Shown here: piece by piece, positions 41,447-50,425 of the stretch
Layout of the letters: the number at the start of each line of letters is the position of its first letter
How positions within the stretch are numbered: position 1 is the stretch's first letter
Assembly (NCBI GenBank): GCA_964251385.1
Contig: CAXUJK010000002.1
Coordinates: 434,001-498,000, forward strand
Reading direction: 5' to 3'
From: CADCVW01 sp964251385
GTDB lineage: Bacteria > Pseudomonadota > Alphaproteobacteria > Sphingomonadales > Sphingomonadaceae
DNA length: 64,000 nucleotides
Notes under the pieces: model-generated
Told to the model about the DNA's origin: nothing
Databases searched by the model: none
What the model saw: the letters and a program-made list of their open reading frames with translations, nothing else
Made by a program: the position numbers and the translations under genes

Positions 41447-42349
41447 ATGCGAGGCGCGAACGACGGATCGGAACTGACGGAAATGGCGGACCTTTCGGGC
41501 CACGACGTAATCAGCCGCGACGTCATCGAATATACGGTGAATGGCGAGACCTACCCGGTCGACGTCACCGGCTCCCCCGAATATGTCTACGGGCGGCACG
41601 AGTTCATGTCGAACGCCGAGACCGACCTCGTCTTCGGGGCGCCCTGGTACGAGGACGGCTACAAGGTCATGCCGTTTCTGGCCGACGACGAGTTCGAGAC
41701 GCTGCGCGCCGACATCGAGGATGTCATCAGGAAGATCGTGGAGGCGCAAGGCGTCGATACCGCCGGGTTCCGCATGGACGGATACCACCGGTTCGTGACG
41801 GACGACGCGACGCATCTGGCGGTGGTCGGCCGCACCCGCGATCTGTTCCCCGAGGATTTCAGCCTGCCGATGCAAAAGGTGATCGACAAGATCGGCGCGG
41901 TGACGGGTTTCCCGTTGACCGACATCGATCCATCGAGCGGCGGGCGCATGCACATCATCGTCCGGGTCAACCGTCCGCGGTCGACCGACTTCAACCCGCC
42001 GCACAAGGATTCGTACGAGGATCCCGACAAGGCCCGCTTCCTCAACGTCTGGATCCCGATCTGCGGCGTCAACGACAAGTCGTCCTTGCCGATCGCGCCC
42101 GGAAGCCACCTGCTGCCCGAGGACAAGATCCTGCGCACGATGGACGGCGGGGTGGTGGCGGGCAAGACGTACCGGGTGCGCAGCATCGCGAGCTGGGACG
42201 GGCGCTCCGATCTCGATCGCGTCGTGATCGACGAGGGGCAGCTGCTGATCTTCTCCTGCCACATGATCCACGGCATCGCGCACAACGATCAGGACGATAC
42301 AACGCGGGTGGCGTTGGAGTTCCGGCTTTTCCGCAAATCGGAAGCCTGA
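41447..42349 (+). CDS. Phytanoyl-CoA dioxygenase-like Fe(II)/2-oxoglutarate enzyme
   Basis: 300 residues from ATG 41447; ATG 41483 is an alternative. The double-stranded beta-helix core carries the iron ligands in PPHKDSYEDP (His-x-Asp) and, ~110 residues later, CHMIHGIAHN. The Arg in TTRVALEFRLF should bind 2-oxoglutarate. PhyH-type enzymes hydroxylate small molecules such as ectoine, fatty acyl chains or sugars. It stands alone, 62 bases after the ABC permease. Substrate unknown. Confidence 0.75.
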   Translation: MRGANDGSELTEMADLSGHDVISRDVIEYTVNGETYPVDVTGSPEYVYGRHEFMSNAETDLVFGAPWYEDGYKVMPFLADDEFETLRADIEDVIRKIVEAQGVDTAGFRMDGYHRFVTDDATHLAVVGRTRDLFPEDFSLPMQKVIDKIGAVTGFPLTDIDPSSGGRMHIIVRVNRPRSTDFNPPHKDSYEDPDKARFLNVWIPICGVNDKSSLPIAPGSHLLPEDKILRTMDGGVVAGKTYRVRSIASWDGRSDLDRVVIDEGQLLIFSCHMIHGIAHNDQDDTTRVALEFRLFRKSEA

Positions 42350-42380
42350 CGTAGACGGTCTGGAAAAGTTGGGGGTATCG

Positions 42381-42842
42381 ATGTTGGTGCGGATGTCGGG
42401 ATTATTGGCGGTTTCTCTGGCTGGCGCGGCGGTCGGCGCACCTGCATTTTCGGCAACCGTCGACGCGGAAGCCGCTGTCTCGAAACTTGTCGACGGCTTC
42501 GTCGACGCGCAGCGCAGGTACGATCCACGCGTGCTGTCGGCGCTGACCACCGCCGACTATGTCGAGGTGTCGCCGGTCGGAGATGTGGACACGCGCGCGG
42601 AGATGCTGAGTTTCTATGCGCCCGAGAAGAAACAGCCTGCCCCGCCGATCGCGTTGAGCGAGCGCACCGTACGGGTCCGCGGCAACGAAGCCTTGATGCT
42701 CGCGAAGCTCACCATGAGCGTGCCCGCCCCAGGTGGCGCGGTACGGTTGGTGAACATGCGCGCTTCCTACGCCGCACGGCGAACGGGTCGCGAGTGGCGG
42801 CTTTCGGCGGCGCAGTTCACGCCGATGCGATCGCCGCAATAG
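42381..42842 (+). CDS. Exported SnoaL/DUF4440-like protein
   Basis: 153 residues. ATG 42381 is preferred, with GGGGG 6 bases upstream and a signal peptide (MLVRMSGLLAVSLAGAAVGAPAFS). The mature part resembles the cone-shaped NTF2/DUF4440 fold: helix AEAAVSKLVDGFVDAQRRYD, then ADYVEVSPVGDVDTRAEML and a final beta-sheet. Such domains bind small molecules or act as simple hydrolases or isomerases; no catalytic residues are certain. Convergent with the AlkA-type gene, 10 bases apart. Confidence 0.75.
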   Translation: MLVRMSGLLAVSLAGAAVGAPAFSATVDAEAAVSKLVDGFVDAQRRYDPRVLSALTTADYVEVSPVGDVDTRAEMLSFYAPEKKQPAPPIALSERTVRVRGNEALMLAKLTMSVPAPGGAVRLVNMRASYAARRTGREWRLSAAQFTPMRSPQ

Positions 42843-42852
42843 GGGGAAGCGT

Positions 42853-43521
42853 TCACACCGGCATCTTCGCCGCCCGCCTGGGCAGGCTCGGGACAGGCTT
42901 ATCGCCCGCGATGCGCCAGCCGTAATGGTGCCAGGCGAACACGGCCGCCGCGCCTCGGTGGGGGCGCCAAGGCTCGGCGAGTTCGCGCGTCAGCTTCTCG
43001 GAGGGGCGCTCTTCGTGGCCGAGGATGCGGCCGACCTCGATCTGGACGGCGAGATCGCCGGCGGGCCAGATGTCGGGTCGCCCTTCGGCGAACAACAGGT
43101 AGATCTCGGCGGACCAGCGACCGATGCCTTTCACGCGGGTCAGCATCTGAATGGCGTCCTCGTCGTTTTCGGGCAGGGCGGCGAGGTCGAGTTCGCCGCT
43201 CGCGACGAGCGCACCCAGGCTGCGGGCGTAGGCTGCTTTCTGACGCGACAAGCCGCCCGCGCGCAACGACTCGTCGGTGGCGGCAAGGAGCGCGGCGGGG
43301 GCGTAGTCGGTGCCGACTAGTCCGCCGAGTTTCCGCCACATCGCGTCAGCCGACGCGACGCTGACCTGCTGGCCGACGATCGTGCGCAGCAGCGTCCTGT
43401 AGCCGCGCTCCGACATGCGGGGTTCCGGGAGGCCCGCGCGGGCGATCGCGGCGGCGAAGGCGGGTTCGCGTCGTGCGAGGTCCGCCAGCGCGGCGTGGAG
43501 GTCGGTCTTGTTCAGGCCCAC
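42853..43521 (-). CDS. DNA-3-methyladenine glycosylase II (AlkA-type)
   Basis: 222 residues. The HhH-GPD core is present: TIVGQQVSVASADAMW, the hairpin LTRVKGIGRWSAEIYLLF and the catalytic Asp in PAGDLAVQ. The N-terminal domain of E. coli AlkA is lacking, as usual for this short alphaproteobacterial form. It removes alkylated purines from DNA in base-excision repair. Divergent from the ferredoxin gene. Confidence 0.92.
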   Translation of the reverse strand: MGLNKTDLHAALADLARREPAFAAAIARAGLPEPRMSERGYRTLLRTIVGQQVSVASADAMWRKLGGLVGTDYAPAALLAATDESLRAGGLSRQKAAYARSLGALVASGELDLAALPENDEDAIQMLTRVKGIGRWSAEIYLLFAEGRPDIWPAGDLAVQIEVGRILGHEERPSEKLTRELAEPWRPHRGAAAVFAWHHYGWRIAGDKPVPSLPRRAAKMPV

Positions 43522-43594
43522 GCGCGCGTCCCCTGTTGATTAGCGGTCGTCGCGCGCTTAGCGCGGCGCGTCCAACTTGTCCCGGAGTGTCCCC

Positions 43595-43909
43595 ATGCCG
43601 CAACTGATCGTCGTGACCCGCGATGGCGCGGAGCGTGCCGTCGAAGGTGAAGCGGGTCTTTCGGTCATGGAAGTGATTCGCGACAACGGGTTCGACGAGC
43701 TGCTGGCGCTGTGCGGGGGCGCGTGCGCGTGCGCGACGTGTCACGTCCATGTCGACGAGGCCTGGATGGATCGCATGCCGGCGATGGGGGCGGACGAGGA
43801 CGATCTGCTGGACACGTCGGACTTTCGGCAAGCGAATTCGCGATTGTCGTGCCAGGTGCCGTTCGAAGCGGGGCTGGACGGGCTCCGCGTGACGATCGCG
43901 CCCGAATAG
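43595..43909 (+). CDS. Adrenodoxin-type [2Fe-2S] ferredoxin
   Basis: 104 residues from ATG 43595 with GGAG 8 bases upstream; a longer start at TTG 43577 is possible. Cluster ligands follow C-x5-C-x2-C in CGGACACATCHVHV, and the fourth Cys is in RLSCQV about 40 residues later. An extra Cys lies inside the first loop. Electron carrier for cytochrome P450 or Rieske oxygenases, or for Fe-S assembly. It ends 3 bases from the convergent rlmB. Confidence 0.94.
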   Translation: MPQLIVVTRDGAERAVEGEAGLSVMEVIRDNGFDELLALCGGACACATCHVHVDEAWMDRMPAMGADEDDLLDTSDFRQANSRLSCQVPFEAGLDGLRVTIAPE

Positions 43910-43912
43910 CTT

Positions 43913-44668
43913 CTAAGACGCGTCCGCTTCCTGCGCCGCGTAAAGCGCGATCGCGGCGGCGTTGGAGACGTTCAAGCTTTCGATCGCGTCTCCGATCGGG
44001 AGGCGGGCGAGCGCGTCGCAGTGCGCGGCGGTGTTCTGGCGCATGCCTTCGCCTTCCGCGCCCAGCACGAGCGACACGCGGGGCGGGCCGAGCGCGGCCC
44101 CCAGAAGCAGCGGGGCGTCGCCTTCCAGGCCGACTCGCCAGAAACCGGCTTCGCCGATCTCGTCCAGCGCGCGGGACAGGTTGACGACGCGGACCCAGGG
44201 CACGATCTCCAGCGCCCCCGACGCGGCCCGGGCGAGCGCGCCCGATTCGGGCGGCGAGTGCCGGTCCTGCGTGACGATCGCCAGCGCGCCGAACGCGGCC
44301 GCCGAACGCAGGATCGCGCCGACGTTGTGCGGGTCGGTGACCTGGTCGAGCAGGACCAGCGTCGCACGCTCGCCGTCATCGGGCGCGCGCATGAGGATGT
44401 CTCCCAGGAACAGGTCATCCAGGGGATCGACTTCGACGACGATCCCCTGATGCGGGGCGTCGTTGGGGACGAGCCGGCCGAGGTCCGCGACTTCGGCGAA
44501 ATCGACCTGCAGGCCGGCCGGAAAATCGAACGCGGACTTGGCCTCGTGGGTCACCCACACCTTTCTGATGACCCGTTCGGGGTTGGCGAGCGCGGCGGAG
44601 ACGGGGTGGCGGCCCCAGAAGCGCGGGCGGCTGCCGGGGGCGGAGGCGGAACGGGCTTTGCGGCGCAT
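43913..44668 (-). CDS. rlmB: 23S rRNA 2'-O-methyltransferase, SpoU/TrmH family (RlmB-like)
   Basis: 251 residues from the ATG at 44668 (the open frame continues upstream into the tRNA leader). The N-terminal L30e-like substrate-binding domain starts FWGRHPVSAALAN. The SPOUT knot motifs are LDQVTDPHNVGAILRSAAAF (motif 1), VLGAEGEGM (motif 2) and IESLNVSNAAAIALY (motif 3). RlmB methylates G2251 of 23S rRNA in E. coli; the exact target here is by analogy. Adjacent to tRNA-Tyr in opposite orientation. Confidence 0.93.
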   Translation of the reverse strand: MRRKARSASAPGSRPRFWGRHPVSAALANPERVIRKVWVTHEAKSAFDFPAGLQVDFAEVADLGRLVPNDAPHQGIVVEVDPLDDLFLGDILMRAPDDGERATLVLLDQVTDPHNVGAILRSAAAFGALAIVTQDRHSPPESGALARAASGALEIVPWVRVVNLSRALDEIGEAGFWRVGLEGDAPLLLGAALGPPRVSLVLGAEGEGMRQNTAAHCDALARLPIGDAIESLNVSNAAAIALYAAQEADAS

Positions 44669-44767
44669 GCCGTGTCTTGGCGGGCGCCTCGCTCTCAAGC
44701 AAGTCACGTTGACAGGCAAGTCGCGGCTCGCCATTGCACGCCGCTTCCCCCGCAAGGCGACGCCGAT

Positions 44768-44853
44768 GGACAGGTGGTCGAGTGGTTAAAGGCAGCGGAC
44801 TGTAAATCCGCCCGCGCAAGCGTACGCTGGTTCGAATCCAGCCCTGTCCACCA
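44768..44853 (+). tRNA. tRNA-Tyr (anticodon GTA)
   Basis: 86 bases including an encoded CCA. The acceptor stem GGACAGG (44768-44774) pairs with CCTGTCC (44843-44849). The anticodon stem GCGGA/TCCGC holds the loop CTGTAAA with anticodon GTA. A long variable arm (CCGCGCAAGCG) marks a class II tRNA, and the T-loop is GGTTCGAATCC. All parts are consistent with bacterial tyrosine tRNA. Confidence 0.98.
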
Positions 44854-44888
44854 ACGCTGCGCGACAGCGAGATTAAATCGAGACGAGC

Positions 44889-45902
44889 GTGCGGGTAGCC
44901 ATGATCGCGCCGATCGCGTGGCGAACGCCGCCGCGCGCCTATGGACCATGGGAGCTGATCACGAGCGTGCTGACCGAAGCGCTGGTCGCGCGCGGGGTCG
45001 ACGTGACCCTGTTCGCGACGAGGGACAGCATCACGTCGGCGAGACTGGGCGGGCCCGTTCCGGCTTCGTACAACGAGGACCCGTCGATCGACGCGAAGGT
45101 GTGGGAGATGCGGCACGTCGCGCATGTCGCCGAGCGCGCGAACGAATTCGATCTGATCCACAATCAGGCCGATTTCGTGCCGCTCGCGTTCAGCCGGCTG
45201 GTCGACACGCCGATGGTAATGACGATCCACGGCAAGCCTTCGGACCGCATCCTGCCGATGTTGCGAGAGTACGACGATCACGTGCATTACGTCGCGATCA
45301 GCGACAGCGATCGTCATGCGGACCTGCGCTACGCGGCGACGATCCACCACGGGATCGACGTCGCCGACTTCCCCTTTCGCGCGTCCGCTGGTCCGGACCT
45401 GCTGTTCTTCGGGCGCATCCATCCCGACAAGGGGACGGCGCACGCGATCGCGGCGGCGCGGATGGCCGGGCGGCGGCTGCGCATCGCGGGGATCGTTCAG
45501 GACCAGGAGTATTTCGAACGCGAGGTCGCGCCGCACATCGATGGCGAACGCGTCGTGTACGATGGTGAGCTGGGCGGGCAGGCGCGGCTGGACGCGCTGG
45601 GGTCGGCGGCGGCGCTGCTGCACCTGATCGGCTTCGACGAGCCGTTCGGTCTTTCCGTGGTCGAGGCCCTGGCGTGCGGGACGCCCGTGATCGCTTACCG
45701 CCGGGGATCGATGCCGGCGATCGTACGCGACGGCGCAACGGGCTTCGTGGTCGATACGGTCGAGGAAGCGGCGGCGGCGGTCGGGCGCATCGGAGAGATT
45801 GACCGCCGCGCGTGCCGTGCCGACGTCGCCGCGCGCTTCTCGGTCGATCGAATGGCGGACGCGTACCTCGCTTTATACCGCAGGGTGCTTGCCGAAGCCT
45901 AG
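44889..45902 (+). CDS. Family 4 glycosyltransferase (GT-B fold)
   Basis: 337 residues from GTG 44889, 35 bases after tRNA-Tyr. The N-terminal domain begins MRVAMIAPIAWRTPPRAYGP, with the glycine-poor loop typical of one GT4 subgroup. The donor-binding C-terminal domain has FFGRIHPDKG and the E-x7-E motif in DEPFGLSVVEALACGTPVIA. It probably builds an exopolysaccharide or glycolipid. Its stop shares a CTAG with the convergent DUF393 gene. Confidence 0.92.
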   Translation: MRVAMIAPIAWRTPPRAYGPWELITSVLTEALVARGVDVTLFATRDSITSARLGGPVPASYNEDPSIDAKVWEMRHVAHVAERANEFDLIHNQADFVPLAFSRLVDTPMVMTIHGKPSDRILPMLREYDDHVHYVAISDSDRHADLRYAATIHHGIDVADFPFRASAGPDLLFFGRIHPDKGTAHAIAAARMAGRRLRIAGIVQDQEYFEREVAPHIDGERVVYDGELGGQARLDALGSAAALLHLIGFDEPFGLSVVEALACGTPVIAYRRGSMPAIVRDGATGFVVDTVEEAAAAVGRIGEIDRRACRADVAARFSVDRMADAYLALYRRVLAEA

Positions 45903-46267
45903 TTCAACGCCTTCGTCCGAACCCAAGCTTGCAGTTTCGGTCGCACACGCAGGAAACGGACGTAGAGGCGTTCGAGAAGGCCGAGCACGTGGCGGTTGCG
46001 TGCGGCGAGGCCGAACGGGCGCAGCAGCGGGATCGCGCGCCACATCGCGGCGAACGCGGCGGCGCCCGACAGCATGACTCCGTCCTCGCGCGCATGAAAG
46101 CGCGCCAGCAGGGTTGCGCGATCCACCGGGCAGACGCTGTGGAAGGATGCCACGTCGACGAAGTCGATCGCGCCGCGCCGATCCAGCCGACGCATCGCCG
46201 CGATTTCGCGGATGCACAGCGGGCAGCCGCCATCGAACCAGACCGTGAGCTGTGTCACGCAACCCAT
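45899..46267 (-). CDS. DUF393 (DCC-family) thiol-oxidoreductase-like protein
   Basis: 122 residues. The family motif near the N-terminus reads WFDGGCPLCIREIAAM, i.e. D-G-x-C-P-L-C, a thioredoxin-like CxxC. The C-terminal half is basic and amphipathic (RNRHVLGLLERLYVRFLRVR). Probable redox or electron-transfer role; substrate unknown. It shares its stop CTAG with the glycosyltransferase and is followed upstream on the same strand by the gsp operon tail 55 bases away. Confidence 0.88.
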   Translation of the reverse strand: MGCVTQLTVWFDGGCPLCIREIAAMRRLDRRGAIDFVDVASFHSVCPVDRATLLARFHAREDGVMLSGAAAFAAMWRAIPLLRPFGLAARNRHVLGLLERLYVRFLRVRPKLQAWVRTKALN

Positions 46268-46322
46268 ATGGGTTGATCCGTCGTGCGCACCAATGCGCCG
46301 CCAATCGTCGGGACCCGTCGAG

Positions 46323-47081
46323 CTACTGCAAGCGTCCGTCGACGTTGAGGCTGTAAACCCCGTTCGCGGCGGCGAAGCCGGAGGCGGCGAGGCGTTGCTG
46401 GAGCAGCGGATCGGTCGGACGCACGGACAACGTCGCGCGGTAGGTGTCGCTCCCGGTGAACCGCAGAGCGAGCTGGTCGAGCCCGCTCGCGCCCGCCAGC
46501 GCCAGCAGGAGCGCGCCGCCGTCGCAACGCGCGGTTCCCGTCAGCGTCGCCGGAATGGGCAATCCGCCGATGCTGCCCGACGTCGTCACCGTGACCGCGC
46601 CTTCGGCCGCCGCGCACTGGCCCGACACGAAGCGCGCGCTGACGTCCGACAGGTCGATCGCGGTGATCGGGAGCGGGGCGAACTGCTGCGCCACGGGAAG
46701 CCGCGCGGTGACGTTGCCCACCGTGTAGCTGTTGCGCGTGACGGTGATCGCGCCTTCGAAGCGGTCGGCTTGTGCGGTGGCGGTGGCCCCATCGCTGAGA
46801 AAAGGCGCGCCGTCGTTGCGGCCGAGCTGGATGCGCGCGCGGCCCCCGACGAGCGGCAGGGCTTTCAATTCGGCGAGCAGATCGCCGAGCTGCGTGTCGC
46901 GATACTGCGCCTGGTGGAGGACGCCGCCCCAGACGCTGCCCACGGCATCGCGTGCGGCAACGCCGTTCGCGCCGAGGTTGAGCCAGTCGGACGCGAGGCG
47001 CAGCGGGAGCAGCGCAAGCAGCGAAAACAGGAACGCGCACAGGAAGAAGAGCCCGCGGCCGAGAGGAAGGCGAACGCTCAT
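46323..47081 (-). CDS. gspN: Type II secretion system protein N
   Basis: 252 residues. One N-terminal membrane helix (residues ~8-28), then a periplasmic region of tandem beta-strands with the SVWGG motif (VGSVWGGVLHQAQY) characteristic of GspN. It is the last gene of the gspC-N operon and is separated from gspM by a 56-base gap that contains a short palindrome. GspN is an accessory periplasmic component found in some type II systems. Confidence 0.85.
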   Translation of the reverse strand: MSVRLPLGRGLFFLCAFLFSLLALLPLRLASDWLNLGANGVAARDAVGSVWGGVLHQAQYRDTQLGDLLAELKALPLVGGRARIQLGRNDGAPFLSDGATATAQADRFEGAITVTRNSYTVGNVTARLPVAQQFAPLPITAIDLSDVSARFVSGQCAAAEGAVTVTTSGSIGGLPIPATLTGTARCDGGALLLALAGASGLDQLALRFTGSDTYRATLSVRPTDPLLQQRLAASGFAAANGVYSLNVDGRLQ

Positions 47082-47088
47082 CTACACT

Positions 47089-47112
47089 GTTCCCCGGCCT
47101 TCGCCGGGGAAC
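47089..47112. repeat. Short palindrome related to the 28.2-kb repeat
   Basis: GTTCCCCGGC-CTTC-GCCGGGGAAC is a perfect 10-bp stem with a 4-base loop between gspM and gspN. It is identical to one end of the long palindrome at 28184-28254, so both are copies of one repeat family. It may partly terminate or protect the operon mRNA before gspN. Confidence 0.8.
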
Positions 47113-47137
47113 TGCAGGAAAGGAAGACGAATTCGCA

Positions 47138-47662
47138 TCAGCGTGTCCCCGATCTGACGGTGAACTGTACGGACAGCGTGCGGTCCGGGTTGGGCGAGGC
47201 GGACAGCGCCTCGACGACGAGTCCGCGTGCCTGCAGCCCCGACAGCCAGGTGAAAAATGTGGCGGGGCGGACGGAGGCCATGACGATGCTCACCCCGTCG
47301 GGTTCGAACGGGTCGGCGCGGGTGACGGTAAAACCGGCGGCGGTCGCGTTGCCGGGCACGAACACGCGGACGGGAAGGTCGAGTCCGGCGGGGCGCGTCC
47401 GGCGCAGGTCCGCGATCGCATCCGCGATCCCGCGCGCCTCGGCCTCGGCGGTGATCGCGCGCGTGTGGCGGGCGCGGGCGTCGGCAAGCGCGTCGTCCAA
47501 TGGACGGATGATGCCGTACCAGATCAGCGTCGCGCCCAAGATCGCGGCCATGGCGAGCAGCAGCCGCTGTTCGCGGGTCGTGCGTCCGGCCCACCAGCTG
47601 AGCGCGCGGGTGCGCCGGACGCGCCCAGTCCGGGTCACGGCGGTTTCGGTGCGTACGGTCAT
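47138..47662 (-). CDS. gspM: Type II secretion system protein M
   Basis: 174 residues from the ATG at 47662, overlapping the gspL stop as ATGA. A basic cytoplasmic start (RTRALSWWAGRTTREQR), one membrane helix (LLLAMAAILGATLIWYGII) and a periplasmic ferredoxin-like domain fit GspM. It works with GspL and GspE in the inner-membrane platform. Recognised by position and topology more than by motif. Confidence 0.88.
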   Translation of the reverse strand: MTVRTETAVTRTGRVRRTRALSWWAGRTTREQRLLLAMAAILGATLIWYGIIRPLDDALADARARHTRAITAEAEARGIADAIADLRRTRPAGLDLPVRVFVPGNATAAGFTVTRADPFEPDGVSIVMASVRPATFFTWLSGLQARGLVVEALSASPNPDRTLSVQFTVRSGTR

Positions 47663-48786
47663 GATCCCGTGATCCTGTACTCGACGACCTGCCGCGCGCC
47701 CGATGCTCGGGGGTCGCCCGCCTCGGTGACGAGCCCGCGCGCGTCGAGCGCGGTGCGTACGGGCGTGAAGTCGCCGGGGCCGGTGCCCGACAGCGTGACG
47801 CGCAGCGTGCCGGACGGGTCGAACTGCAGCGCCTGGACCTCGACCGTCGGGGCGGACCGAAGCGCCTCGAACACGCCGCCCAAAGTAGCTGACAGCCCGA
47901 CCCCGCCGCCGCGCAATTCGGACAGGCGCGCGGCGAGCTGACCTCGCGGGTCGGTGACGCGGGTGGTGCGGGGCAGGGTCGCGCGGGCGATCGCGGCGGT
48001 GCGCGCGTCCGCCCGGTCGGCGGCGGCATTGTACTGGGCGATGAGCGTCAGCTGGATGAGCGCGTTGACCGCAAAGCAGAGCGCGCCCAGCAACGCGAGG
48101 CGGCGGACGAGCGGCCAGTCGATGCGCCAGCGGCGGCGTTTCTTGAAGATGCCGACGCGCAGGTCGAGCGGCCATGTGGATAGGACGTCGCCGAGGCGGG
48201 ATTCGATCTCGTCGGCGGATACCGGCAGCAGCGGCAAATCGCCCGCGAGCACGGGCAGGAGTTCGGGTTCGGTGGCGAAGGCTTGGCGCTTGCCCCTCGC
48301 GAGGATCATGTCGCCGGCTTCGGTCGTGACGAGGCCGTCCTCGGGTGGGATGAGGAGCAGCGTCTCGGGCACCATTGCGTCCGGATCGAAGCCGGCGGCC
48401 TGGGCCTGCGCGATCCACGCGGTCATGCGGTCCGCGCCGACGACCCCCATGATGCGCTCGTCGCCGGTGTCGTTGTGCCCCGACAAGGCAACATGCAGGT
48501 TGTCGAGCCGTTCGGCGCTGACTTCGGACGCCATCAGCTTGGCGGCCGCCAAGGCCTGCGGGCCCGCCAAATCGGGCAAATCCACCCAATGGATCGCGAC
48601 GTCCGCGCCGGGCACGATACCGACGATCGTCTCGTCGCCGTCCGGATCTTCCGCCCGCGCGGGGATCGCGGCGAAATCGACGCCGCGCGCGACGACTTGG
48701 CCCTCGGCGAGGCGCAGCCAGGGCGCATGTCCGCCCGCGCCCAGATAGAGCAGCAGAAAGCGCCCGCCGCTCAATCCTGCCCCCAT
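47659..48786 (-). CDS. gspL: Type II secretion system protein L
   Basis: 375 residues. The cytoplasmic N-terminal ~230 residues have the actin-like GspL fold that binds GspE. A membrane helix follows (LALLGALCFAVNALIQLTLI), then a periplasmic ferredoxin-like domain (VEVQALQFDPSGTLRVTLSG). The start overlaps the end of gspK by 16 bases. The stop overlaps gspM. Confidence 0.9.
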   Translation of the reverse strand: MGAGLSGGRFLLLYLGAGGHAPWLRLAEGQVVARGVDFAAIPARAEDPDGDETIVGIVPGADVAIHWVDLPDLAGPQALAAAKLMASEVSAERLDNLHVALSGHNDTGDERIMGVVGADRMTAWIAQAQAAGFDPDAMVPETLLLIPPEDGLVTTEAGDMILARGKRQAFATEPELLPVLAGDLPLLPVSADEIESRLGDVLSTWPLDLRVGIFKKRRRWRIDWPLVRRLALLGALCFAVNALIQLTLIAQYNAAADRADARTAAIARATLPRTTRVTDPRGQLAARLSELRGGGVGLSATLGGVFEALRSAPTVEVQALQFDPSGTLRVTLSGTGPGDFTPVRTALDARGLVTEAGDPRASGARQVVEYRITGS

Positions 48787-49772
48787 GTTCTTGAAACGAG
48801 CCGCGCCGGCATCGATCCCGCGTCGATCAGCGCCACTTCGGACATCTGCGCGCCGGTCAGTTCGACGTCAAGCGCGAGCCGAAACCAGCGCGTTTTCATC
48901 ACCGTCTGCGCCTTGACCTCCGCCGCACTGTTGAGCGGTTCGACGATCGGTTCGGCCCAGAAGGCGGACGTGTTCGTCCATCCATCCGCGGGGCGGCGTG
49001 CGATCAGGGCGCGCGCGTTGTCGAGCGTCAGCTGCCCCGGCAACAGCATGGCGAGCAGCGGGGCCTGGTCGATCTGCAGCGTGTTGACGTTGATGGGGGA
49101 GGGGGTGGCTTCGGGCAGCGCGCATAGCCACGGGCGAACCGCCTCGAAGATGACCGGCGTGACGCCCGCGACCGCGCGCAGTTCGGACGGGTCGACGACG
49201 AGGCCGTTGGGCGTGCGGTAGGGGACGGGCAGGTTGGCGTAGGCGCTGTCCTCCGCACCCGCGCTGTTGGGCGTGTTGTCGGTGTCGATCCAGTCGCCGA
49301 GCGACTGCGCGACCTGCTCTGCCTCGTTTGGGGCGGTGCCGAGCGTGCGCAGCAGGCCGGCGAGCTGGCCCATGCCGCGGCTGCTCGATGCGTAGACAGG
49401 CGACGCGTTGTCGGCATCGAGCGTGTTCGTCTTCTGCACGACCGAGTTGAGGTTGAAGCAGTTGCCGCCATCGACCACCGTCGCGGATGCGGACCCGCCG
49501 GGGAGCGGGATGCGGATCGGATTGCCGTGCCACCCGCCGCGCAGGGTCGTGCGATCGGGGGTCAGGCCGGTCAGGTCGCCGACGCGGAGCAGCGCGTAGC
49601 TTTCCGCCCCCAGCGTGAACGCGCGCGCCTGTTCAAGCGCGGCGGCGTTGCTCGCGGTGCGCGCGGCGAGCGTCATCTTCTCCAGCGCGACCGCCGAGAG
49701 CGAGGCCATGACTGCGACGAGGAGGAGGACGGCGAGCAGGGCCGCGCCTGTTTCCGACGGCTTGGGGGTCAT
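48771..49772 (-). CDS. gspK: Type II secretion minor pseudopilin K
   Basis: 333 residues from the ATG at 49772, overlapping the gspJ stop. The prepilin leader MTPKPSETG is followed by ALLAVLLLVAVMASL without the Glu at position 5, which is the known exception for GspK and marks it as the tip pseudopilin. The large periplasmic domain contains GDWIDTDNTPNSAGAEDSAY and INVNTLQIDQAPLLAML, typical of GspK with its calcium-site region. It caps the pseudopilus together with I and J. Confidence 0.95.
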   Translation of the reverse strand: MTPKPSETGAALLAVLLLVAVMASLSAVALEKMTLAARTASNAAALEQARAFTLGAESYALLRVGDLTGLTPDRTTLRGGWHGNPIRIPLPGGSASATVVDGGNCFNLNSVVQKTNTLDADNASPVYASSSRGMGQLAGLLRTLGTAPNEAEQVAQSLGDWIDTDNTPNSAGAEDSAYANLPVPYRTPNGLVVDPSELRAVAGVTPVIFEAVRPWLCALPEATPSPINVNTLQIDQAPLLAMLLPGQLTLDNARALIARRPADGWTNTSAFWAEPIVEPLNSAAEVKAQTVMKTRWFRLALDVELTGAQMSEVALIDAGSMPARLVSRTWGQD

Positions 49773-50425
49773 GTCGCCGCCGGGACAAGCGGGGGGACGA
49801 TGGCGGGCGGGGTCGGCGGCGTCGGCGGACGCGGCAGCGTGCCCGTGCCGACGAGGAAGAGCTGGCGGACCGAGCCGATGCGGTCGACCTCGAGGACGAT
49901 CTCGACGGCTTGCGGAAGCGCGGTTGCAAGGTCGATGTCCCAGCGGTCGGCCCACGCGCCCGCAACGCGGTAGCGCATGCGGAGCGCCGTGACGCCGGTC
50001 AGCAGGACTGCGGGCGGCAGGGGTTCGGCGCCGTCGACATGCGGCCAGGCGAGGCGTTCGAACCGGTTGGCGGCAAGGCGATATTCGACGCGTTGCAGCG
50101 ACGCACGCGGCAGGCCGTCGGGGTTGGACCAGCCGCCGCGTACGAGGCCGAGCGCGACGGTGCTCTCTCCGGCGTTGCCTGTGAAGGCGGGCTGCAGCGC
50201 GCCCGCGCGATCGCGGTAGGGGCGGGGGACGGCCTGAGCGAGGTCGGATGTCAGGATCGCGTTGACGCGGCGCAGCTGCGCGACTTCGCCGAGCCGTGTG
50301 CTCGCCGCACCCTGCGCGCGCACGGAGAAGGCAAGCAGCGCGACGCCGGCTGCGGACAGCATCGCGAAGATGACGAGCGACACCATGAGTTCGACGAGCG
50401 TGAAGCCCGTCTCGCTGTTTTTCAC
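49769..50425 (-). CDS. gspJ: Type II secretion minor pseudopilin J
   Basis: 218 residues. The leader MKNSETG is cleaved before FTLVELMVSLVIFAML, with the conserved Glu at +5. The periplasmic domain includes VRRLFLVG-like strands at the end of the fold, and the C-terminus is proline-rich (PRPPTPPTPPAIVPP), which is unusual in length. It overlaps gspI and gspK by four bases each. Forms the pseudopilus tip complex with GspI and GspK. Confidence 0.93.
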   Translation of the reverse strand: MKNSETGFTLVELMVSLVIFAMLSAAGVALLAFSVRAQGAASTRLGEVAQLRRVNAILTSDLAQAVPRPYRDRAGALQPAFTGNAGESTVALGLVRGGWSNPDGLPRASLQRVEYRLAANRFERLAWPHVDGAEPLPPAVLLTGVTALRMRYRVAGAWADRWDIDLATALPQAVEIVLEVDRIGSVRQLFLVGTGTLPRPPTPPTPPAIVPPLVPAAT

